From positions 1-56,593 of the forward strand of contig NZ_BEWC01000015.1 in NCBI RefSeq assembly GCF_003112575.1: DNA of 56,593 bases, read 5' to 3'. The notes below the pieces were generated by a model. That model worked only from the letters and a program-made list of their open reading frames with translations. It had not been told where the DNA came from and searched no databases. How positions within the stretch are numbered: position 1 is the stretch's first letter; each line of letters begins with the position of its first letter. The DNA is from Streptomyces ardesiacus. Its GTDB lineage: Bacteria; Actinomycetota; Actinomycetes; Streptomycetales; Streptomycetaceae. The position numbers and the translations under genes are program-made. Below are positions 50,253 to 56,593 of the stretch, one piece after another.

Positions 50253-51578
50253 ATGCGAGCAGCACGCAGAGGATCGGCCCGCAAGGTGGTGGTCATGGCG
50301 GCCATCGCGTCGCTGGGCGCCGGGCTGCTGGCCGGCTGCGCCGACGACGGGAAGGACGAGGACAGCTCGTCGTCGGGCGACAGCAGCGGCAAGACCACGA
50401 TCACCCTCGGTCTGTTCGGGACGATGGGCTTCAAGGAGGCCGGTCTCTACGAGGAGTACGAGAAGCTCAACCCGGACATCAAGATCGAGGAGAACGTCAC
50501 CGAGCGGAACGAGAACTACTACCCCGCTCTGGTCAACCACCTCACCACCAACAGCGGCCTCCAGGACGTGCAGGCGATCGAGGTCGGCAACATCGCCGAG
50601 GTCGTCGCCACCCAGGCGGACAAGTTCGTGGACATGTCCAAGGCCGAGGGCGTCAAGAAGGACAACTGGCTGGACTGGAAGTGGCAGCAGGGCACCACCA
50701 AGGACGGCGCCACGATAGGTCTCGGCACGGACATCGGCCCGATGGCCATCTGCTACCGCAAGGACCTCTTCGAGAAGGCGGGCCTGCCGACGGACCGCGA
50801 GGAGGTCTCCAAGCTGTGGGCCGGCGACTGGAAGAAGTTCATCGCGGCCGGCGAGCAGTACAAGAAGGGTGCCGGCAAGGACACCTACTTCATGGACTCC
50901 CCCGGCGGTCTGATCAACGCCATCCTCAGCAGTGAGAAGGAGAAGTTCTACAACGCCGCCGGCGAGGTCGTCTACAAGACCAACCCGGCCGTCAAGAGCG
51001 CCTTCGACCTGACCGCGGACGCCGCCGAGAAGGGCCTGGTCCAGTCGCAGACCCAGTTCCAGCCGGCCTGGGACCAGACCGTCTCCAACAGCCTGTTCGC
51101 CACCGTGGCCTGCCCGCCGTGGATGCTCGGCACCATCAAGGGCAAGTCGAAGCCCGAGTCCGCGGGCAAGTGGGACGTGGCCCAGGCCCCCAAGTCCGGC
51201 AACTGGGGCGGCACCTTCCTGGGCGTGCCGAAGAGCGGCAAGCACGTGAAGGAGGCCCAGAAGCTGATCACCTGGCTGACGGCGCCCGAGCAGCAGGCCA
51301 AGCTGTTCGCCGTGCAGGCCAGCTTCCCGAGCGCCCCGGCCACGTACACGATGCCCGAGGTGACCGGCGGCAAGAACGAGATGACGGGTGACGCGCCGAT
51401 CGGCCAGGTCTTCGCCAAGGCCGCCGAGGCCATCCCGAGCCAGGTCATCGGCCCGAAGGACCAGATCATCCAGCAGGGTCTGACCGACAACGGCGTCATC
51501 CTCGTCACCCAGGGCAAGTCGGCCAAGGCGGCCTGGGACAACGCCGTGAAGACCATCGACAACAACCTGGAGAAGTGA
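50253..51578 (+). CDS. cebE: Cellobiose/cellotriose-binding lipoprotein
   Basis: A 441-residue family 1 extracellular solute-binding protein for cello-oligosaccharides. Lipoprotein signal: basic start MRAARRGSARK, hydrophobic VVVMAAIASLGAGLLAGC with lipobox LAGC, then an acidic-serine linker DDGKDEDSSSSGDSSGK. SBP features: KTTITLGLFGTMGFKEAGLYEEYEKLNPDIKIE, LGTDIGPMAICYRKDLFEKAGLP, WDVAQAPKSGNWGGTFLGVPKSGKHVKEAQKLITWL. ATG 50253 has AGGAGG at 50241-50246. First gene of the CebR-controlled operon. The ATPase (MsiK in Streptomyces) is not encoded here. Confidence 0.94.
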   Translation: MRAARRGSARKVVVMAAIASLGAGLLAGCADDGKDEDSSSSGDSSGKTTITLGLFGTMGFKEAGLYEEYEKLNPDIKIEENVTERNENYYPALVNHLTTNSGLQDVQAIEVGNIAEVVATQADKFVDMSKAEGVKKDNWLDWKWQQGTTKDGATIGLGTDIGPMAICYRKDLFEKAGLPTDREEVSKLWAGDWKKFIAAGEQYKKGAGKDTYFMDSPGGLINAILSSEKEKFYNAAGEVVYKTNPAVKSAFDLTADAAEKGLVQSQTQFQPAWDQTVSNSLFATVACPPWMLGTIKGKSKPESAGKWDVAQAPKSGNWGGTFLGVPKSGKHVKEAQKLITWLTAPEQQAKLFAVQASFPSAPATYTMPEVTGGKNEMTGDAPIGQVFAKAAEAIPSQVIGPKDQIIQQGLTDNGVILVTQGKSAKAAWDNAVKTIDNNLEK

Positions 51579-51583
51579 CCGGA

Positions 51584-52597
51584 ATGACCACCCGGCACGA
51601 CACCGCCGCGTCCCCCGTCAAGGGGGGCGCGGCCCCGGGCCGCCCGCCCGGTGGCAGGACGGCCGCCGAGGCCGACCGCAAGAGGCGGGCGAAACTCTCC
51701 CGGCGCTGGCAGCGGGACATCCGCTGGAGCCCGTACGCGTTCGTCTCGCCGTTCTTCCTGCTCTTCCTCGCCTTCGGCCTGTTCCCGCTGGTCTACACCG
51801 GCTGGGCCTCGCTGCACACGGTGGAGCTGACCGCGCCCACCGACATGAAGTGGACGGGCCTGGACAACTACACCCGCATCTTCGACGACGAGTTCTTCTG
51901 GAACGCGGCGAAGAACACGCTGTGGATCGGCATCCTCTCCACGGTGCCGCAGTTGCTGATGGCGATGGGCCTCGCGCACATCCTCAACTACAAGCTGCGT
52001 GCCTCGACCTTCTACCGGGTCGTCATGCTGGCGCCGTACGCGACCTCGATCGCGGCGGCCTCGCTGGTCTTCGTGCTGCTCTTCGGCCGTGACTACGGCA
52101 TGATCAACTGGTTCCTCGACCTGGTGGGACTGGACAAGATCGACTGGCAGAACGGCTCGTGGGCGTCGAAGTTCGCCGTGTCCTCGATCGTCATCTGGCG
52201 CTGGACCGGCTACAACGCGCTGATCTACCTGGCCGCGATGCAGGCGATCCCGCAGGACCTGTACGAGTCGGCGGCGCTGGACGGCGCCAGCCGCTGGCGG
52301 CAGTTCATCCACGTCACGCTGCCCTCGCTGCGCCCGACGATCCTGTTCACCGTCGTCGTGTCGACCATCGGCGCCTCGCAGGTCTTCGGCGAGCCGCTGC
52401 TGTTCGACGCGAACAAGGGGGCCTCGGGCGGCTCCCAGCACCAGTTCCAGACGCTCGGCCTGTACCTGTACGAGCAGGGCTGGGTCAACCAGCACCTGGG
52501 CCGCGCCTCCGCGATCGCCTGGGCGATGTTCCTGATCCTCATCGTGATCGGGATCCTGAACGCCGTCATCTCGCGCCGGCTGCGCGCCAGTAGTTAA
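51584..52597 (+). CDS. cebF: Cellobiose ABC transporter permease CebF
   Basis: A 337-residue MalF-type permease with six membrane helices (SPFFLLFLAFGLFPLVYTGW; AAKNTLWIGILSTVPQLLMAMGLAHIL; VVMLAPYATSIAAASLVFVLLF; and others). The EAA loop YESAALDGASRWRQFIHVTLPSLRP contacts the ATPase. A basic, Pro/Gly-rich N-terminus precedes helix 1. ATG 51584 is taken as start; GTG 51575 overlaps the cebE stop (GTGA) and would add three residues. The GGAG at 51569-51572 is not well placed for either. Confidence 0.93.
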   Translation: MTTRHDTAASPVKGGAAPGRPPGGRTAAEADRKRRAKLSRRWQRDIRWSPYAFVSPFFLLFLAFGLFPLVYTGWASLHTVELTAPTDMKWTGLDNYTRIFDDEFFWNAAKNTLWIGILSTVPQLLMAMGLAHILNYKLRASTFYRVVMLAPYATSIAAASLVFVLLFGRDYGMINWFLDLVGLDKIDWQNGSWASKFAVSSIVIWRWTGYNALIYLAAMQAIPQDLYESAALDGASRWRQFIHVTLPSLRPTILFTVVVSTIGASQVFGEPLLFDANKGASGGSQHQFQTLGLYLYEQGWVNQHLGRASAIAWAMFLILIVIGILNAVISRRLRASS

Positions 52598-52609
52598 GGA
52601 GAACCGGCC

Positions 52610-53527
52610 GTGACGACGACCATGACGAAACCCCCGGCCGACGCGGCACCCGAGCCGTCCCGCAAGGGCAGGGGCCGCCGGGGCTCCAAGGCCTCCCGGG
52701 CCGGCGGGCACCTGCACGCGGGGCCGATCGCTTACATCATCCTCGCCCTGTTCACCATCGGCTCGCTGTTCCCGCTGGTGTGGACGGCGATCGCCGCCTC
52801 GCGCGACAACCAGCGGCTCGCCCAGACGCCGCCGCCGTTCTGGTTCGGCGGCAACCTGTTCGACAAGCTGGAGATCGCCTGGAACGACGCCAACCTCGGC
52901 GAGGCGTTCCTCAACACCACCATCGTGGCCGGCACCTCGGCGCTCACCATCGTGTTCCTGTCGACGATCGCCGGGTTCGCCTTCGCCAAGCTCCGCTTCC
53001 GCGGGCGGGGCGCGCTGATGCTGATCGTCATCGGCACGATGATGGTGCCGCCGCAGCTCAGCATCATCCCGCTGTACATGATGGTCGCGAAGCTGGACTG
53101 GTCCGACCAGCTCCAGGCGGTGATCCTGCCGTCCCTGGTGAACGCGTTCGGCGTGTTCTTCATGCGGCAGTACCTGCTCCAGGCACTGCCGGACGAGATC
53201 ATCGAGGCCGCGCGCGTCGACGGCGCCAGCAGCTGGCGCGTGGTGTGGCACGTGGTGTTCCCGGCGGCGCGGCCCGCGATGGCCGTGCTCGGCATGCTGA
53301 TGTTCGTGCAGACCTGGAACGACTTCCTGTGGCCGTTCCTCGTGCTGACGCAGAACGGCAGTCCCACCGTGCAGGTCGCCCTCGCCGGACTCGGCCGCGG
53401 CTACACCCCGGACCAGTCCCTGATCATGGCGGGCGCGCTGCTGGGCACGCTGCCGCTGCTCCTGGTGTTCGCGATCTTCGGCAAGCAGATCGTGGGCGGC
53501 ATCATGCAGGGCGCCGTCAAGGGCTGA
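52610..53527 (+). CDS. cebG: Cellobiose ABC transporter permease CebG
   Basis: A 305-residue MalG-type permease, partner of CebF. A basic cytoplasmic N-terminus (EPSRKGRGRRGSKASRAGGHL) precedes the first helix IAYIILALFTIGSLFPLVWTAIA. EAA loop: IEAARVDGASSWRVVWHVVFPAARPAMAVLGML. GTG 52610 has AAGGAG at 52596-52601. Last gene of the transport operon before the separately controlled bglC. Confidence 0.94.
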   Translation: MTTTMTKPPADAAPEPSRKGRGRRGSKASRAGGHLHAGPIAYIILALFTIGSLFPLVWTAIAASRDNQRLAQTPPPFWFGGNLFDKLEIAWNDANLGEAFLNTTIVAGTSALTIVFLSTIAGFAFAKLRFRGRGALMLIVIGTMMVPPQLSIIPLYMMVAKLDWSDQLQAVILPSLVNAFGVFFMRQYLLQALPDEIIEAARVDGASSWRVVWHVVFPAARPAMAVLGMLMFVQTWNDFLWPFLVLTQNGSPTVQVALAGLGRGYTPDQSLIMAGALLGTLPLLLVFAIFGKQIVGGIMQGAVKG

Positions 53528-53632
53528 CACCTCACCTCCTCGCCCTCGGGGGCCGGGTCACCGCCGCCCCGGCCCCGGTTCGGGTGGTCACAGCCCGGTT
53601 TCCCCCCTCGTCCCTCCACCCCGTCGGTCCCA

Positions 53633-53655
53633 CCGGTCGGACTTGCCCCGACCGG
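53633..53655 (+). terminator. Weak hairpin between cebG and bglC
   Basis: CCGGTCGG (53633-53640) and CCGACCGG (53648-53655) form an 8-bp stem with a 7-base loop, 106 bases after the cebG stop. It could reduce read-through into bglC or shape the bglC leader. Confidence 0.4.
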
Positions 53656-53679
53656 GACGACCCCGCCACGAACCCTCTA

Positions 53680-53693
53680 TGGGAGCGCTTCCA
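53680..53693. promoter_or_regulatory. CebR operator 2, overlapping the bglC ribosome binding site and start
   Basis: TGGGAGCGCTTCCA matches the CebR consensus TGGGAGCGCTCCCA at 13 of 14 positions. Its GGGAG (53681-53685) is the likely Shine-Dalgarno of bglC, and its last base is the A of the ATG. Confidence 0.88.
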
Positions 53694-55132
53694 TGCTTGA
53701 GTCCGCAACGCCGGTGACCCCGGTGACCTTCCCCCCCGCCTTCCTCTGGGGCGCCGCCACCTCGGCGTACCAGATCGAGGGCGCGGTGCGGGAGGACGGC
53801 CGTACCCCCTCGATCTGGGACACCTTCAGTCACACCCCCGGGAAGACGGCCGGCGGGGACACCGGTGACATCGCTGTCGACCACTACCACCGCTACCGCG
53901 ACGACGTGGCGCTGATGAAGGACCTGGGCCTCGGCGCCTACCGCTTCTCCATCTCCTGGCCCCGGGTGCAGCCGACCGGCCGCGGCCCCGCCGTACAGCG
54001 CGGCCTGGACTTCTACCGCCGCCTGGTGGACGAGCTGCTGGCCGCCGGGATCAAGCCCGCCGTCACCCTCTACCACTGGGACCTGCCGCAGGAGCTGGAG
54101 GACGCGGGCGGCTGGCCCGAGCGGGAGACGGCCTACCGCTTCGCCGAGTACGCGCAGATCGTCGGCGAGGCGCTCGGCGACCGGGTGGAGCAGTGGATCA
54201 CGCTGAACGAGCCGTGGTGCGCCGCCTTCCTGGGCTACGCCTCCGGTGTGCACGCCCCCGGCCGCACCGACCCGGCGGCCGCGCTGCGCGCCGCGCACCA
54301 CCTGAACCTGGCGCACGGCCTGGGCACGGTGGCGCTGCGCTCGGTGATGCCGGCCCGCAACTCGGTGGCGATCAGCCTCAACACCTCCGTCGTGCGGCCG
54401 CTGTCGCAGAGCCCCGAGGACCTGGCGGCTGCGCGGAAGATCGACGACCTGTCGGGCGGGATCTTCCACGGCCCGATCCTGCACGGCGCCTACCCGCAGA
54501 CCCTCCTGGAGGCGACCGCCTCGGTATCGGACTGGTCGCACGTCCAGGACGGCGACCTGGGCCGGATCCGCCAGCCGATCGACGCGATCTGCCTCAACTA
54601 CTACACGCCCACCGTGGTTTCGGCGGCCGACGCCGACTCCCGTGCCCCGCGCGCCGACGGCCACGGCGCCAGCGACCACTCGCCGTGGCCCGCCACGGAC
54701 GACGTGGCCTTCCACCAGCCGCCGGGCGAGCGCACGGAGATGGGCTGGAGCGTCGACCCGTCCGGCCTGCACGAGCTGATCATGCGCTACCACCGCGAGG
54801 CCCCCGGCACGCCGCTGTACATCAGTGAGAACGGCGCGGCCTACGACGACAAGCCCGGCGCGGACGGCTCGGTCCACGACCCCGAGCGGGTCGCCTACCT
54901 GAACGGCCACCTCACGGCGGTCCGGCAGGCCATCGCCGACGGCGCCGACGTCCGCGGCTACTACCTGTGGTCGCTGCTGGACAACTTCGAGTGGGCGTAC
55001 GGCTACGAGAAGCGCTTCGGCGCGGTGTACGTCGACTACGCGTCCCAGCAGCGCACCCCGAAGTCGAGCGCCCTGTGGTACGGGCGGGCGGCCCGCACGG
55101 GGACGCTGCCGCCGGTGGACGCGGCCGAGTAG
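53693..55132 (+). CDS. bglC: Intracellular beta-glucosidase, glycoside hydrolase family 1
   Basis: A 479-residue GH1 enzyme hydrolysing imported cellobiose to glucose. N-terminal GH1 signature FPPAFLWGAATSAYQIEGAVREDGRTPSIWDTFSHTPGKT; acid/base Glu in TLNEPWC (near residue 172); nucleophile Glu in YISENGAAYDD (near residue 378); aglycone region GYYLWSLLDNFEWAYGYEKRFGAVYVDY. No signal peptide, so cytosolic. The ATG at 53693 uses the GGGAG inside CebR operator 2. By its action it removes the CebR inducer, closing the induction loop. Confidence 0.95.
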   Translation: MLESATPVTPVTFPPAFLWGAATSAYQIEGAVREDGRTPSIWDTFSHTPGKTAGGDTGDIAVDHYHRYRDDVALMKDLGLGAYRFSISWPRVQPTGRGPAVQRGLDFYRRLVDELLAAGIKPAVTLYHWDLPQELEDAGGWPERETAYRFAEYAQIVGEALGDRVEQWITLNEPWCAAFLGYASGVHAPGRTDPAAALRAAHHLNLAHGLGTVALRSVMPARNSVAISLNTSVVRPLSQSPEDLAAARKIDDLSGGIFHGPILHGAYPQTLLEATASVSDWSHVQDGDLGRIRQPIDAICLNYYTPTVVSAADADSRAPRADGHGASDHSPWPATDDVAFHQPPGERTEMGWSVDPSGLHELIMRYHREAPGTPLYISENGAAYDDKPGADGSVHDPERVAYLNGHLTAVRQAIADGADVRGYYLWSLLDNFEWAYGYEKRFGAVYVDYASQQRTPKSSALWYGRAARTGTLPPVDAAE

Positions 55133-55161
55133 CCCCGCGGCGGGCACAGGGGACGAAGGCT

Positions 55162-55197
55162 GCGGGACGCGGCGCCCGGGGGGACGCCGCGCCCCGC
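55162..55197. terminator. Bidirectional terminator between bglC and the kinase gene
   Basis: GCGGGACGCGGCG (55162-55174) pairs with CGCCGCGCCCCGC (55185-55197) with one mismatch and a 10-base loop, between convergent stops. Confidence 0.72.
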
Positions 55198-55247
55198 GCA
55201 CGGGGCCGGTGGCCGGGGGGCCGCACCGCCGGGGGAAGCCCGGGGAT

Positions 55248-56593
55248 TCAGTGGTCGCGGCCCGCCCGGGCCGCGGGTGCCCGAGCCGGTTCCGGTGCCG
55301 GCGCACGGCCCTGTCGGCGCCGGCGGACGGCTCCCCGGTGCCCGCGCCGCTCCGGTGCCGTCCGCCCGTCGAGCTGGATCCAGATCCGCACCTCGGTGCC
55401 GCCCAGCACGGAGGAGCCGATGCGCACGTCACCGCCGGTCGACTCCGCCATCCGGCGCACGATGTCCAGGCCGAGCCCGGTCGAGCCGTCGGTGCCCGAG
55501 CCCCGGCCGCGGGCCATCGCCGCCTCGGGGTCGGCTATGCCGGGGCCCGCGTCCGAGACGAGCACGATCACCGCGTCCTCGCCGTTGTGCAGGTCGACGG
55601 CGAAGGCGGTGCCCTCGGCGGTGTGCCGGAAGACGTTGCCGAGCAGGGCGTCGAGGGAGGCGGCCAGGTCGGAGCGGGCCACGGGGATGCGCACCGGCCG
55701 CTCGGCGCCGGCCACCCGCCACTTGCGGCCCTCGTCCTCGGCCAGCGCCGACCAGAACCCCATCCGCTCCCGGACCACCTCGGCCGCGTCGCACCCGGCA
55801 CCGGGACCGGCGGCGGCCGTCTGGGGCTTGGCGTCCCGGGCGGTGCGGATGATGGTGTCGACCTCGCGCTCCAGCTGCTCGACGGCGGCCCGGGTCTGCT
55901 CGGCGGCCGGACCGTCGCCCAGCGAGGCCGCGTTGAGCCGCAGCACGGTCAGCGGGGTGCGCAGCCGGTGGGAGAGGTCGGCGGCCAGTTCCCGCTCGTT
56001 GGCGAGGAGCTGGACGACCTGGTCGGCCATGGAGTTGAACGCGACGGCGGCGCGCCGCAGTTCGTCCGGTCCCTCCTCGGGCACCCGCGCGCCGAGCCTG
56101 CCCTCCCCCAGTTCGTGCGCCCCGTCGACCAGGCGCCGCGCGGGCTGCACCATCCGGACGCCCAGCCGGTCGGCGACCGCGACCGAACCGACGATCAGGG
56201 CGGCGCCGACCGCGGCGAGCACCGCCCAGGCCGTGCCGACGCCGTTGGTCACCGCGGACTCGGGGACGAACACCTCGACGACGGCGATCTCGCCGGAGCT
56301 GAGCGCGACCGGCTGCAGCAGGCTGAAGCCGCCGTCCACCTCGGTGGTCGAGGCCCGGCCCATCTCCCGTACGGCGGCGATGTCGTGGTCGGTGGCGCGC
56401 TGCCGGCCGAGGTCGGTGGCGTCCCCGCTGCGGCCCCCGGGCGCCGGTATGTGCACGGCCATCCCGGTGTCCGATCCGGCCGAGGCGACGACGCGTTCCA
56501 ACTGCTCGCGGTCGGTGGTGATGGACAGGGCCGGTGCGACGGCGGCGGCCTCCCGCTCGGCGCCGGCGAAGGCGCGGTCGCGGGCCATCTCGC
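55248..56593 (-). CDS. Sensor histidine kinase, N-terminus beyond the window
   Basis: A two-component kinase missing its N-terminus: the frame is open to the window edge, and the ATG at 56588 is probably internal because no first membrane helix is present. In order: an extracellular sensor part (EREAAAVAPALSITTDREQLERVV...GFSLLQPVALSSGEIAVVEVFVPE), a membrane helix (GTAWAVLAAVGAALIVGSVAVA), HAMP (QPARRLVDGAHELGEGRLGARVPEEGPDELRRAAVAFNSMADQV), H-box ADLSHRLRTPLTVLR with phospho-His, N-box LLGNVFRHT, G1 VSDAGPGI and G2 GLGLDIVRRM. The C-terminal 45 residues are Arg/Ala/Pro-rich. The response regulator should lie upstream, outside the window. Confidence 0.9.
   Translation of the reverse strand, partial: EMARDRAFAGAEREAAAVAPALSITTDREQLERVVASAGSDTGMAVHIPAPGGRSGDATDLGRQRATDHDIAAVREMGRASTTEVDGGFSLLQPVALSSGEIAVVEVFVPESAVTNGVGTAWAVLAAVGAALIVGSVAVADRLGVRMVQPARRLVDGAHELGEGRLGARVPEEGPDELRRAAVAFNSMADQVVQLLANERELAADLSHRLRTPLTVLRLNAASLGDGPAAEQTRAAVEQLEREVDTIIRTARDAKPQTAAAGPGAGCDAAEVVRERMGFWSALAEDEGRKWRVAGAERPVRIPVARSDLAASLDALLGNVFRHTAEGTAFAVDLHNGEDAVIVLVSDAGPGIADPEAAMARGRGSGTDGSTGLGLDIVRRMAESTGGDVRIGSSVLGGTEVRIWIQLDGRTAPERRGHRGAVRRRRQGRAPAPEPARAPAARAGRDH

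Noticed and set aside
53050..53066. DasR-like palindrome ACTGGTC-C-GACCAGC inside cebG
   Set aside because: The spacer between the arms is one base instead of two, it lies within coding sequence for LDWSDQLQ, and it is far from any promoter.

Overview
The window is high-GC actinobacterial chromosome, almost certainly Streptomyces. The coding strand shows GC-rich third codon positions, many GTG starts, GTGA/ATGA stop-start overlaps, and gene sets typical of the genus: desEF-desABCD, adpA-ornA with a TTA codon in adpA, cebR-cebEFG-bglC, and accD1A1-hmgL-acdH. From memory, the gene order matches the S. coelicolor core region around SCO2747 to SCO2800. I see no insertion sequence, prophage, CRISPR array or integrated island, so this reads as core chromosome.

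Layout. 1-2254: end of a ribose operon (rbsB partial, rbsK, rbsD). 2412-7902: a sugar-catabolic group of unknown substrate (TIM-barrel isomerase, DUF993 protein, Gfo/Idh/MocA oxidoreductase), a divergent LacI regulator and a second TIM-barrel isomerase. 7942-9970: a divergent EamA exporter/LysR pair. 10099-20401: mostly secreted or membrane proteins (GH3 glycosidase, S28 prolyl peptidase, small secreted protein, a full-length double ABC exporter, a phytase-like esterase, endonuclease I). 20512-24183: a translationally coupled ureohydrolase/ThDP enzyme pair and a divergent putative phosphatase. 24190-32775: acyl-CoA metabolism, with a thioesterase and dehydrogenase operon, a TetR regulator resembling AccR, and a leucine-catabolic methylcrotonyl-CoA carboxylase, HMG-CoA lyase and acyl-CoA dehydrogenase operon.

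32825-40059 is the desferrioxamine locus: an iron box, the DesE binding lipoprotein and DesF reductase, then a second, perfect iron box and the coupled desABCD operon, closed by a strong terminator. 40069-44961 concerns amino sugars (GH20 HexA with a DasR-like site, a DUF4429 protein, a small conserved gene, glmS). 45013-48740 holds a universal stress protein, a small membrane protein, the developmental regulator adpA with the only in-frame TTA codon I found, oligoribonuclease ornA and tRNA-His. 48833-55132 is the cellobiose system (cebR, cebEFG, bglC) with two CebR operators. The window ends inside a sensor histidine kinase gene.

The parts form a picture of saprophytic nutrient scavenging (ribose, cellobiose, N-acetylglucosamine oligomers, peptides, DNA, iron, branched-chain amino acids) next to the AdpA developmental switch. 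The most useful non-coding signals are tandem 16-bp operators over a leaderless accR promoter, a dre-like site before hexA, a CebR operator that includes the ribosome binding site of bglC, two iron boxes, and a dispersed intergenic repeat in two copies. The least explained biology is the DUF993 sugar cluster and the ureohydrolase/ThDP pair. I computed nothing beyond reading the sequence. Statements on homologues in other species are from memory.
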